A DNA stretch of 64,000 bases from Asaia bogorensis. Lineage in GTDB: Bacteria; Pseudomonadota; Alphaproteobacteria; Acetobacterales; Acetobacteraceae. Positions 34,728 through 43,475 of the stretch are shown in pieces. Position numbers and translations under genes: made by a program. Under the pieces are notes generated by a model. The model saw only the letters and a list, made by a program, of their open reading frames with translations, was not told where the DNA came from and did not search any database. Within the stretch, counting starts at the first letter, position 1, and each line of letters starts with the position of its first letter. The stretch lies in the NCBI RefSeq assembly GCF_900465345.1, contig NZ_UEGO01000031.1, forward strand, positions 62,001 through 126,000, read 5' to 3'.

Positions 34728-35297
34728 ATGCGTCTGTTCACCGCTCTCGATCTAGCCAGCGAGCACAAGCGTCTCCTCTCATCACTGCGCCGTCCTATCG
34801 CGGGAGTGACATGGCACCCGCCTGAAACCTATCACCTCACCCTGCGCTTCATTGGTGATATCCGCTCGCGACCGGTGATGGAGGAGCTTGACCACGCTCT
34901 GGCTGCCATTGCCACCGGGCCTGTCCAGCTCGAGCCGAGTGGGGTGGGCATCGCGACACAGGGCACCCGGTCGCGCCTTTGGGCAGGTGTGGCCCCATCC
35001 AGTAGCCTGATGACCTTGCAGGGCAAGATTGACACCGCTCTGAGGCGGTGCGGTCTTGCTCTCGAGAAGAAGCGGTTCATGCCTCATATCACCCTTGGCA
35101 TTTTCGACGGCGATCCAGGTGCCGAGGTCATCCGCTGGATTCAGGGGAATAATCTGATGCGCGGCAACCCCGTCATGACGGAGCACTTTGTGTTGTTCCG
35201 CTCCCACAGGGGGGGTGATACGCCTCATTACGAGGCCTGCGCCGAGTATGCACTGACATCCAGCGCCTTGCCGCCCCTCGAGGCATGGTCTTCCTGA
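34728..35297 (+). CDS. thpR: RNA 2',3'-cyclic phosphodiesterase (2H phosphoesterase)
   Basis: A 189-residue member of the LigT/2'-5' RNA ligase group. The two H-x-T-x motifs are visible: HLTLRFIGD (residue about 43) and HITLGIFDGD (about 125), with PPETYHLTLR before the first. The enzyme opens 2',3'-cyclic phosphates; ligase activity is reversible and weak in vivo. ATG 34728 follows ACAGGAAG; GTG 34722 is an alternative. The next gene starts 1 nt after its stop with TTG, so expression is coupled. Confidence 0.9.
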   Translation: MRLFTALDLASEHKRLLSSLRRPIAGVTWHPPETYHLTLRFIGDIRSRPVMEELDHALAAIATGPVQLEPSGVGIATQGTRSRLWAGVAPSSSLMTLQGKIDTALRRCGLALEKKRFMPHITLGIFDGDPGAEVIRWIQGNNLMRGNPVMTEHFVLFRSHRGGDTPHYEACAEYALTSSALPPLEAWSS

Positions 35298-35298
35298 T

Positions 35299-35892
35299 TT
35301 GCCAGCCCCGAAACCTCAGGAGAGCCTTGCAGATCTGGTAAAGCGCGTCAGAGCGTGCCGGATCTGTGAAGCCTCGTTGCCCCTCGGCCCCAAACCTCTC
35401 ATCCATGTGTCGCCAACATCGCGTGTTCTCATCGCGAGCCAGGCGCCGGGCACTATTGCCCATGAGAGCGGCAAATCGTTCTATGATCCCTCGGGGCGAC
35501 GTTTACGAGAATGGATGGCTCTCTCTGAGGAGGACTTCTACGACACGGCCAAAGTGGCCATCCTGCCCATGGGGCTCTGCTATCCCGGCCGCCTTCCGAA
35601 TGGCGGCGACAAGCCCCCTCGTCCGGAATGCGCACCAGCATGGCGCGATCAGGTTCTTGGGCATCTAGAGGAGTTGCGGCTGATCCTGCTGGTTGGCTCC
35701 TACAGCCAGCATTACACGCTGGGGCGTGGATCCGTAACAGATCGTGTGCGTCACTTTCGGGATTATCTGCCCCGTTATTTTCCGCTGCCGCATCCGTCGT
35801 GGCGAACGGGTGTATGGGAAAAACGGGCGCCCTGGTTCCGTGAAGAGGTCATCCCTGCCCTGCGCCATGAGATACGCAACGCCTTGACCTGA
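35299..35892 (+). CDS. Uracil-DNA glycosylase superfamily protein
   Basis: A 197-residue UDG-fold protein. Visible: VLIASQAPGTIAHESGKSFY (motif-A position), LPMGLCYPG, LILLVGSYSQHYTLG, and PLPHPSWRTGVW as the C-terminal HPS loop. Cysteines are arranged as CRIC near the N-terminus and C-x16-C in the middle, resembling the [4Fe-4S] cluster set of family 4/5 UDGs. Motif A has Gln-Ala-Pro-Gly where family 4 has Glu-Ala-Pro-Gly, and the last motif differs from HPAY, so activity on uracil is unproven. The start is TTG 35299, 1 nt after thpR, with no strong ribosome site. Confidence 0.75.
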   Translation: MPAPKPQESLADLVKRVRACRICEASLPLGPKPLIHVSPTSRVLIASQAPGTIAHESGKSFYDPSGRRLREWMALSEEDFYDTAKVAILPMGLCYPGRLPNGGDKPPRPECAPAWRDQVLGHLEELRLILLVGSYSQHYTLGRGSVTDRVRHFRDYLPRYFPLPHPSWRTGVWEKRAPWFREEVIPALRHEIRNALT

Positions 35893-35924
35893 AAGCCTTG
35901 CCCGTTTGCCCAGCTCGCTTCAGT

Positions 35925-36656
35925 TCAGTTCAGCAAATTGAGTTGGCGCATATGCCTGAGTGTCGAGACAACGAACCCCTCCAGCCCCGCGAACAGGATC
36001 TGGATACCGATACAAAGCAGGATGAGGGCCGCAAGACGGCTCACGATGCGCGCCCCGGTGCGACCAAGTGAACTGACGATCCGCTCGGCATAGGTGTAGA
36101 AAATGACCACGGTCAGGGAGACGGCAAGTACGGCAAGGGACAAGCCGATGATGTAGCTGGCGGCCGAGGCCCCAAGAGTACGACCCGAACTCAGGGCAAT
36201 GGCCACGGCAATACTGCCAGGCCCTACGGTAAAGGGCATGGCGAGCGGAAAGAACGCCCTGTCCCCGAGGTCGTTATCCGCGTTGGCCGTGTCGTGGTCG
36301 AAAACCTGACGCTCCTTGCGGGCCTCACTCTCCTCTGGTGCCAGCAGAAGCGCCCATGCACGAGAGGCGACCACGAGGCCACCAGACACGCGCAGGGCAT
36401 CAATGGTGATGCGAAAGAAGCTGAGGATCCACCCACCCAGCCACACCGAAACCATCAGAATGATGAAGGAATAGAACCCGACGGTCCGGGCCAGACGAAC
36501 CACCTGTGCTCGTGGGCGACCCAGGGTCGTTTGCGCAAAGATAAGCGAGGCGCCCAGAGGGTTGACGATCGAGAACAACGCCGAATAAGCCATCAGCCAG
36601 ATGGCCGTTACGTCGCTGATCCTGACCTGTTGCGTCAACACATGGGGCAGGTGCAT
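35925..36656 (-). CDS. MarC-family integral membrane protein
   Basis: A 243-residue protein with six hydrophobic segments in the MarC/UPF0056 pattern, including FSIVNPLGASLIFAQTT at the start and FFPLAMPFTVGPGSIAVAIA in the middle, ending LILLCIGIQILFAGLEG. Function in bacteria is unclear; MarC itself was wrongly tied to drug resistance. ATG 36656 shares bases with the upstream MprF-like stop (GTGATG), so both are on one message. Confidence 0.88.
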   Translation of the reverse strand: MHLPHVLTQQVRISDVTAIWLMAYSALFSIVNPLGASLIFAQTTLGRPRAQVVRLARTVGFYSFIILMVSVWLGGWILSFFRITIDALRVSGGLVVASRAWALLLAPEESEARKERQVFDHDTANADNDLGDRAFFPLAMPFTVGPGSIAVAIALSSGRTLGASAASYIIGLSLAVLAVSLTVVIFYTYAERIVSSLGRTGARIVSRLAALILLCIGIQILFAGLEGFVVSTLRHMRQLNLLN

Positions 36657-38749
36657 CACCCGGCCCGATCGGCACGGGCCTTGACCGACAGGAAACGTCT
36701 TGTGTGCAGAAGGCGTTTGAGCCGCCTGTGCTCACTGCCCAGCACCGCCTTGACCGCCTGCAGATCCTGCGCGAGGCAGCACAGCGCCCCGGTTTCTCCC
36801 GGGCCATTGGGACAGACCGTCATGCCAATGTCATGATACACGCCCAGCAGGGCCTGCCCCACCTTGATGAAGACAGGATGACGGCCTTCCTCCAGCGCTA
36901 GATCGCGCAGGCGCCAGATAGCAGCAATGCACTCGGTCTCCGCGCCGGCAGGATCTCCAACGCCAATAATGAATTGGCCCGTGCGCAGAAACGGGATACC
37001 GGCGCGGCCGTTGTCATTCAGGATCAGGCCACTTGGGCGACGTGGCCCAAGCTCCTCAAGAGCGTGAGCAAGACTGCGATACAGCGTCTCACTCTCCTTG
37101 TCCCAAGGTCGGACCAGCACATGACTACGACGCAGCATCTGGATCACCGCCACAATCCCGAGCAGTGCCGAGATGCCCAATGCCCAACGCACGACGGAGG
37201 TATGCGCGTCATAGATGAGCGAACGCCACCAGGCATGTCCGAGGTGATGACGCAGGGCAAACAGACCCACACTAACAAGACTGATGATCCAGAGCGTGAC
37301 CGGTGCCATGAGCGTCGGGCTGAGTGGCTCGGCGAACAGCCTCGCCTTGCGATAATAGCAGGACCGGAATGGCGCTATGAGAAAGATCACCATCATCAGA
37401 CAAAGTGGGATGGCCAAAGGGCCCTGCCTCAGGATGACGAGTGGGATCGCAAGGCCAAGCAAGGCGAGCGCCGCACGCCATGCCGCCGTAACACGCTGCG
37501 CCAGCCCGGCTGCCACGCCAACAAGCATCACCCCGGTGAGACACAGAAGAAACTCAGCAATTTGCAGCATGAGATGGGTGAAAGGCGTGCCAAGCAATGG
37601 GGCGGGAACGGCTACGGCATAGAAAACGAGCAGAATGCCGGTTCCAGCCACGACACCGGTCGCCACCGTAACCGAAAAATCAGCTTCAGACTCACGAACG
37701 ACAAGGCTTGGACGCCTCGCAAGAGCTGCGCCCTGCATGCCGCCGCGGCGCCGTGCCCAGGCAGCATCACCACGCAGAAAGAGCTCATGAACGGCAAACA
37801 TGCCCCCCGCCAGAAAGAGCGGAATAATGTAATAAAACAGGCGGAAAGTGAGAATAACGCCAAGGATCTGCGGGGTGGGCAGATAGGGCCCGAGCGCCAG
37901 AAGCATTGCGCCGTCGAACACGCCCAGTCCACCCGGCACACTCGCGACCAGACCGGCCGTGTAGGAGGCAATGTAGATGGCGAGAAATGCCGGAAAGCCG
38001 ATTGCCGCTTCGGGAGGCAACAGGACATAGGCAATCATCGCTGTCATGGCCATGTCGGCGGCGCTGACAATAACCTGCGCCACAGCCACGCGAAAACCCG
38101 GCACGTCAAGCGTGTATCGCCAGATGCGCATCTGGCGATATCGCAGTGAAACGCCGAGATAGGCGAGCACGCAGAGCCAGGCCGCTGCACCACCCAGTTG
38201 CAGGACCAGGTGAGGCAGATGGGCCACAAGCGGGATATGGCCCGGCTCGAACAGGAACACGCCGCCTATGAGCGCCATTGCACCAAGCAGATAGGTGGTG
38301 GAACAGAAGGCAATGATCTGGGCGATGCCGCCAGGCGACACCCCCCAGTTGCGATAGAGCCGAAAACGCACAGCAGCGCCGGAGATGGCCGAGCAGCCCA
38401 GGTTGTGCGAGAGCACATATGAGCAGAATGCTGCAAAGGCTGTGCGCAGGAACGACTGCTTTGACCCGATATGATAACAGGCCAGCCGGTCGTAGAAAGA
38501 CAGGATGAAGTAGGACAGGAAGGTGCAGCCTACCCCAGCCAGCAAAGCCTGTGCCGGTATAGCCTGGAGAGCCCCCCTTATCTGGGCGAGAGAGAGCGAT
38601 TTGAGCTCTTTCTGGATAACGTAGATCGCCGCCACCAGAAGAATGAGCCCCAACAGCGCTGGAAGACGACAGGCCACGCGTCGCCAAGGGCTCGCAGGTT
38701 TGGCCTCGCCTTCCTCACAGCAGGATGTTGTCTGTTCCTGAACGGTCAT
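36656..38749 (-). CDS. MprF-like protein: flippase domain plus shortened synthetase domain
   Basis: MprF proteins add an amino acid from aminoacyl-tRNA to phosphatidylglycerol and flip the product, lowering surface charge. The 697-residue protein has the N-terminal polytopic flippase part (two blocks of helices, with NLGCSAISGAAVRFRLYRNWG and SVPGGLGVFDGAMLLALG as typical stretches), but its cytosolic DUF2156 synthetase region covers only the first GNAT half (FIIGVGDPAGAETECIAAIW, HPVFIKVGQALLGVYHDIGM) and ends with a basic tail. Full-length homologues are about 840 residues. The stop overlaps marC and there is no downstream remnant. It may be a flippase or a reduced enzyme; a frame error is not seen. 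Confidence 0.75.
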   Translation of the reverse strand: MTVQEQTTSCCEEGEAKPASPWRRVACRLPALLGLILLVAAIYVIQKELKSLSLAQIRGALQAIPAQALLAGVGCTFLSYFILSFYDRLACYHIGSKQSFLRTAFAAFCSYVLSHNLGCSAISGAAVRFRLYRNWGVSPGGIAQIIAFCSTTYLLGAMALIGGVFLFEPGHIPLVAHLPHLVLQLGGAAAWLCVLAYLGVSLRYRQMRIWRYTLDVPGFRVAVAQVIVSAADMAMTAMIAYVLLPPEAAIGFPAFLAIYIASYTAGLVASVPGGLGVFDGAMLLALGPYLPTPQILGVILTFRLFYYIIPLFLAGGMFAVHELFLRGDAAWARRRGGMQGAALARRPSLVVRESEADFSVTVATGVVAGTGILLVFYAVAVPAPLLGTPFTHLMLQIAEFLLCLTGVMLVGVAAGLAQRVTAAWRAALALLGLAIPLVILRQGPLAIPLCLMMVIFLIAPFRSCYYRKARLFAEPLSPTLMAPVTLWIISLVSVGLFALRHHLGHAWWRSLIYDAHTSVVRWALGISALLGIVAVIQMLRRSHVLVRPWDKESETLYRSLAHALEELGPRRPSGLILNDNGRAGIPFLRTGQFIIGVGDPAGAETECIAAIWRLRDLALEEGRHPVFIKVGQALLGVYHDIGMTVCPNGPGETGALCCLAQDLQAVKAVLGSEHRRLKRLLHTRRFLSVKARADRAG

Positions 38750-38787
38750 GAACCCTCAATCAAGGCTGCTGATCGTCTCTTCACCTG

Positions 38788-40413
38788 TCAGTTATCGGCA
38801 TCAGCCACGGCAACATCGCGGGCAAGGGCATTTTCGATCAGCGCCACCGTTTCCGGCAGGCCGAAAAGCGAGGCGAAGATGCCAAAGCGGGGTCCCTCGG
38901 TCTGCCCGAGCAAAACCTCGTAGAGACACCCGAACCACGCCCTTAGCGGCTGGATCTGATGTTTCTTGCCAATTTCAAAGACGATATCCTGAACCTGAAC
39001 AGGAGATAGTCCGGGGTCTGCCAGTTTCAAGGCGTCCGCCAGATCCTGCAAGGCAACGCGCTCCAGATCCGTTGGCGCACGGAACGTCTTGGCCGGGCGG
39101 ACGAACTCCTTGAAATACACCAGAGCATGGCCGACCAGACGATCGACATAGGGGTGCGTCTCAGGCGAGAGGTTCGGGTCGTAACGGCGCAGGAATTTCC
39201 AGAGGGTATCGCTGGTCTCGGCATTGGCGACCGAGGCCAGATTCAGCAGGGCCGTGAACGAGACCGGGCTTGAAAGCCCCTTGTCGAGCGTGCCGCCATG
39301 GATGAACCAGGCCGGGTTGGCGCGCAGCGTGGTCTCGTCTTCCGTCTCGACAGCCTTGTCCAGATTGGCCAGATACTCGTCCATGGCACGGGGAATGACA
39401 TCGAAGAACAGGCGCTTGGCGCGTGTCGGCTGATTGAACATGTACTGCGCCAGACTCTCGGGCGGCGCGTAATGCAGCCACTCCTCGATCGACAGACCAT
39501 TCCCCTTGGACTTGCTGATCTTCTGGGCATTCTGGTCCAGAAACAGCTCGTAGGTCAGGCCCGCGGGCGGGGCCTTGCCAAGGATACGACAGATCTTGCT
39601 GGACAGCTTGACGCTATCGATCAAGTCCTTGCCTGACATTTCGTAATCCACGCCCAGTGCGTACCAGCGCATGGCCCAGTCGGCCTTCCACTGCATCTTG
39701 GCGTGACCACCCAGCACGGAGGTCTCGAAACTCTCGCCCGTCTCGGGGTCCTGCCACTGCACGGTGGCGGCAATCGGGTCGACCCTGGTCACGGGTACCT
39801 GCATGACCTGACCGGTGCGCGGATGAATGGGCAGCACAGGCGAATAGGTCGCGCGACGTTCGGCACCCAGCGTGGGCGCAATGGTCGCCACGACCTCGTC
39901 ATGCACCTCAAGCATACGGCGCAGCGCCGCATCGAAACGGCCTGATGTGTAATAATCGGTTGCGGAGGCAAACTCGTACTCGAAGCCGAAACGGTCGAGG
40001 AATTCGCACAGCATCGCGTTGTTATGCGCCGAAAAACTCTCGAATCTGCCGAACGGATCAGGGATACGGCTCAGCGGCAGGCCGAGATGCTGCGCCAGCA
40101 TCTCCTGATTGGGGACATTGCCCGGAACCTTGCGCAGCGCATCCATGTCATCGCTGAAAGCCAGCAGACGTGTCTTGCGTCCCGTCAGGCGTTCATAGGC
40201 CAGACGCACCCAGGTCGTGCGCGCCACCTCACCGAAAGTGCCGATATGGGGCAGGCCGGACGGGCCATAACCAGTCTCGAGCAGGGCCGGAGCATCGCCG
40301 CCTCGTGCCTCGACATGGGCCACGATTTTTCGCGCCTCCTCGAACGGCCATGCTTTTGGCAGGTCGAGGGCGTCTGGAGTGAGAGAGGCGTTGTTTTTTG
40401 CAATGCTGGACAT
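38788..40413 (-). CDS. lysK: Lysyl-tRNA synthetase, class I
   Basis: Class I LysRS charges tRNA-Lys and is unrelated to the usual class II enzyme; it is the normal form in many alphaproteobacteria. The 541-residue protein has GPSGLPHIGTFGEVART (HIGH-type motif) and QKISKSKGNGLS (KMSKS-type motif), plus HAKMQWKADWAMRWYALGVD. ATG 40413 is chosen; the frame extends 31 codons more without similarity. Its upstream ribosome site is weak. It is divergent from the DinG-like helicase. Confidence 0.95.
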   Translation of the reverse strand: MSSIAKNNASLTPDALDLPKAWPFEEARKIVAHVEARGGDAPALLETGYGPSGLPHIGTFGEVARTTWVRLAYERLTGRKTRLLAFSDDMDALRKVPGNVPNQEMLAQHLGLPLSRIPDPFGRFESFSAHNNAMLCEFLDRFGFEYEFASATDYYTSGRFDAALRRMLEVHDEVVATIAPTLGAERRATYSPVLPIHPRTGQVMQVPVTRVDPIAATVQWQDPETGESFETSVLGGHAKMQWKADWAMRWYALGVDYEMSGKDLIDSVKLSSKICRILGKAPPAGLTYELFLDQNAQKISKSKGNGLSIEEWLHYAPPESLAQYMFNQPTRAKRLFFDVIPRAMDEYLANLDKAVETEDETTLRANPAWFIHGGTLDKGLSSPVSFTALLNLASVANAETSDTLWKFLRRYDPNLSPETHPYVDRLVGHALVYFKEFVRPAKTFRAPTDLERVALQDLADALKLADPGLSPVQVQDIVFEIGKKHQIQPLRAWFGCLYEVLLGQTEGPRFGIFASLFGLPETVALIENALARDVAVADADN

Positions 40414-40568
40414 GATTGGTCGAAAACTAGAAATAGTTCCGCCCCGGGTCAAGCAAGTTGGCGTTAGCCCCTCTTCTTCGCAGGCTGCCCAACGCGCCCA
40501 TTCCACCTTGCTTCCGGCCGCATATGGCGAAGGAAACGCTCTGCTGGCGGGCGAGCGCGAGTGCGTCT

Positions 40569-43475
40569 ATGGTCGATGCGATGCCCACACCCTCCCGCGC
40601 CTCACCTTATGATGCCCCTGCCCTTGTAACGACCAGAGCGCGGGCGTCGGTTCTGACACCGGATGGCGAGCTTCTTTCCCTCGACGCGAATGAGGCGGCA
40701 CAGCTGCTGGTGACGCTCCCCCCACCGCTGCTGATTCACGGTCCGGCCACAATCAGGAGGCTGAGTCTTACGCCACCGGGTCAGGTCGTGCCGTGGTTCG
40801 ATCTGCTCGAACTGTTCCTGTTTCTCTTTCCCACACGCCCTGTCGTGCCGACCCCTCGGGGTATGGCGTTGGCATTGGGGATGATGGCCCCTGACCCGTG
40901 CGAGGCCGATTTTCTGCATCAGCTTCTCGAAATGCTGCGCCAGAGCCTCACCCGTCTGGCAGAGACGGGCGAGGCGGACACCATGCGGGCCCTGCTTCCG
41001 CTTCTGTCCCGTGCAGGCTGGGCCTGGGCGGCGTTTGTCGAGACGGAACTGGCCGCAACGCCTTCAACACTGCGCCATCCTTACGAGGCGTTGCGCGTCT
41101 GGCGGCGGCTGCCGCGCTGGGAGGAGATGGCGCAAAGACCGCCGCCGGGAAGCCGTCCCGTCAGCCCGGTCGAGGCGCGTGCCCGCCTCTCGGCTATTCT
41201 GGGTGACAAGGCCGAGACGCGCCCGGGACAGGCCGATTATGCCTCGGCCGTCACCCACGCTCTCGCCCCACGTGAGGGATTCGGGATACCGGAAATCGTG
41301 CTTGCGGAGGCCGGAACCGGGACAGGCAAGACACTTGGCTATATCGCCCCGGCCAGTGTCTGGGCCGAACAGAATGATGGACCGGTCTGGATTTCCACCT
41401 ATACGCGGCATCTGCAACGTCAGATTGAGCAGGAGTTGCATCGCCTCTATCCCGATGATGCCGAACGCCGGAATACAGTCGTTCTGCGCAAGGGACGGGA
41501 AAACTATCTCTGCCTTCTGAACATGGAAGACGCGGTCAACACGCTGGCGTCGAGGCCAAACCCCTCACCCGCCGCCCTTGTCGGCCTGTCCATGCTGGCC
41601 CGCTGGGCCGAAGCGACTGAAGATGGCGATCTGATGGGGGGCGACCTACCGGGCTGGTTTGGCGATATCTTCGGCACCAGCACGATCTATGGGATGGCTG
41701 ACAGACGGGGCGAGTGTATCCACGGCGCCTGCCCGCATTATCAGACCTGCTTTGTCGAACATTCCATTCGTCGGGCACGCGGCGCCAATCTCGTGATCGC
41801 CAATCATGCTCTTGTGCTGTCGCAGGCAAGCTGGGCCAGCCTTGCACGCGACGACGTGCCTGATGAGGACCAGCTTCCAACGCGCTATTTCTTCGATGAG
41901 GGGCATCACCTGCCTGAAGCGGCAGATAGCGCGTTCTCGCTCGCCCTTTCGGGGCTGGAAGCGGCGGAGCTGCGACGCTGGCTGCTTGGCGCCGAAGGCA
42001 GCCGCTCGCGCGCGCGCGGATTACGCCGGCGCCTGGAGGACCTCGTTGCCACCTCCCCGGCGCTGGAATCGCCGCTGGATGCCATCCTCTCCGCGGCCCA
42101 TGCCCTGCCCGCACCGGGCTGGCTCGGTCGCCTCAATGGCGAGGATGACGCGACGGAGCCGGAAGTGCCGGAGCTGATCACCAACAGCGCCGAGCAGTTT
42201 TTCCGTGCGCTCAGAGCCCAGCTCGAAGCCCGCCGTATTGGCGCAGCGGGACAGGACACGTCCGAATGTGAGCTCCACCCCGCAGGTGATACACTCAGGG
42301 GGGCGGCAGACCCTTTCGATACGGCGCTACGACGCCTGCTCACGCCGCTCGAAACCCTCGTCGAGCGACTCAAGGCCCTGCTGAGCGAGCCGGATGACGC
42401 GCTGGAAGCGGCACAGAGGCTGCGTATCGAGGCCATGATACGCTCCATCCGCCGGCGGGCCATTTCGCGTGTAGAGGGCTGGATTGCCATGCTCGACACC
42501 GTGCTGGGCGACACGCCTGAATCGGGAAGCGCGTTCATCGATCTCATCAGGCTCGAATATGTCCCCGGCCGCCCGGGCGAACGCGATATCGGCCTGCACC
42601 GTCACTGGCGCGACCCGACCATTCCCTTTGCCTCGGTCATGCAGGGGCCGGCGCATGGTATCCTGATCACCTCGGCCACCTTGCGTGACCAAACGCCCCC
42701 GCAGGGTGAGAGCGGCCCTGACCCCCGTCTGGTCGAACAGGGCTGGCAGGCGGCTGAGACGCGGCTGGGCACGCCGCATTTCATCAAGCCGCCCATGCGG
42801 GCCTCGCTGCTCAGCCCATTCGATTACGCCAGCCAGACACGCGCGCTGATCGTCACGGATGTTCCACCGAACGATCTCGATGCGCTGGCAAGCGCCTACA
42901 GGCTGCTTTTCATGGCAGCGGAGGGAGGCGCACTGGGGCTGTTTACCGCCATCTCCCGTCTGCGCGCCGTGCATCAGCGGATTGCGGCACCTCTGGAGGA
43001 AGCAGGCCTGCCGCTTTACGCGCAGCATGTCGATACGATGGATAACGCCACCCTGGTCGATATCTTTCGCACCGAGCTTCATTCCTGCCTGCTCGGCACA
43101 GATGCGATGCGCGACGGCGTGGATGTGCCGGGTCAGGCGCTGCGTCTGGTCGTTTTCGAGCGTACACCGTGGCCGCGCCCCGATATCCTGCATCGCGAGC
43201 GGCGCAAGGCGCTCTCCCCCGACGACCCGCGTGATTACGACGACCGTCTCACACGCATGAAACTGCGTCAGGCTTTTGGGCGGCTGATACGCAAGGGCGA
43301 TGACCGCGGGGTATTCGTCATTCTCGATCGACGCATGCCCTCACGCCTTCTCTCCGCCTTTCCTGAAGGCGTCGCTGTCGAACGAGTGAGCCTTGCACAG
43401 GCGGTGCGGCAAATAGGGGAATTTCTCCCTCATGAGCCCCACGCCGTAACGGAGAGTGATCCACACGATGTCTGA
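40569..43475 (+). CDS. DinG/XPD-type ATP-dependent DNA helicase
   Basis: A superfamily 2 5'-3' helicase of about 968 residues. Walker A is AEAGTGTGKTLGYIAPAS. The iron-sulfur ligands are likely the Cys in ENYLC and in GECIHGACPHYQTCF, the spacing of XPD/DinG enzymes. Then ARGANLVIANHALV, the DEGHH box, LITSATLRDQ, LGTDAMRDGVDVPG and AFGRLIRKGDDRG. An N-terminal extension of about 250 residues precedes Walker A and has no recognised domain. ATG 40569 or 40581 is the likely start, the longer frame from 40458 overlapping the promoter region. Suggested role: resolving R-loops, G4 or damaged forks. Its stop overlaps the next gene's start. Confidence 0.88.
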   Translation: MVDAMPTPSRASPYDAPALVTTRARASVLTPDGELLSLDANEAAQLLVTLPPPLLIHGPATIRRLSLTPPGQVVPWFDLLELFLFLFPTRPVVPTPRGMALALGMMAPDPCEADFLHQLLEMLRQSLTRLAETGEADTMRALLPLLSRAGWAWAAFVETELAATPSTLRHPYEALRVWRRLPRWEEMAQRPPPGSRPVSPVEARARLSAILGDKAETRPGQADYASAVTHALAPREGFGIPEIVLAEAGTGTGKTLGYIAPASVWAEQNDGPVWISTYTRHLQRQIEQELHRLYPDDAERRNTVVLRKGRENYLCLLNMEDAVNTLASRPNPSPAALVGLSMLARWAEATEDGDLMGGDLPGWFGDIFGTSTIYGMADRRGECIHGACPHYQTCFVEHSIRRARGANLVIANHALVLSQASWASLARDDVPDEDQLPTRYFFDEGHHLPEAADSAFSLALSGLEAAELRRWLLGAEGSRSRARGLRRRLEDLVATSPALESPLDAILSAAHALPAPGWLGRLNGEDDATEPEVPELITNSAEQFFRALRAQLEARRIGAAGQDTSECELHPAGDTLRGAADPFDTALRRLLTPLETLVERLKALLSEPDDALEAAQRLRIEAMIRSIRRRAISRVEGWIAMLDTVLGDTPESGSAFIDLIRLEYVPGRPGERDIGLHRHWRDPTIPFASVMQGPAHGILITSATLRDQTPPQGESGPDPRLVEQGWQAAETRLGTPHFIKPPMRASLLSPFDYASQTRALIVTDVPPNDLDALASAYRLLFMAAEGGALGLFTAISRLRAVHQRIAAPLEEAGLPLYAQHVDTMDNATLVDIFRTELHSCLLGTDAMRDGVDVPGQALRLVVFERTPWPRPDILHRERRKALSPDDPRDYDDRLTRMKLRQAFGRLIRKGDDRGVFVILDRRMPSRLLSAFPEGVAVERVSLAQAVRQIGEFLPHEPHAVTESDPHDV

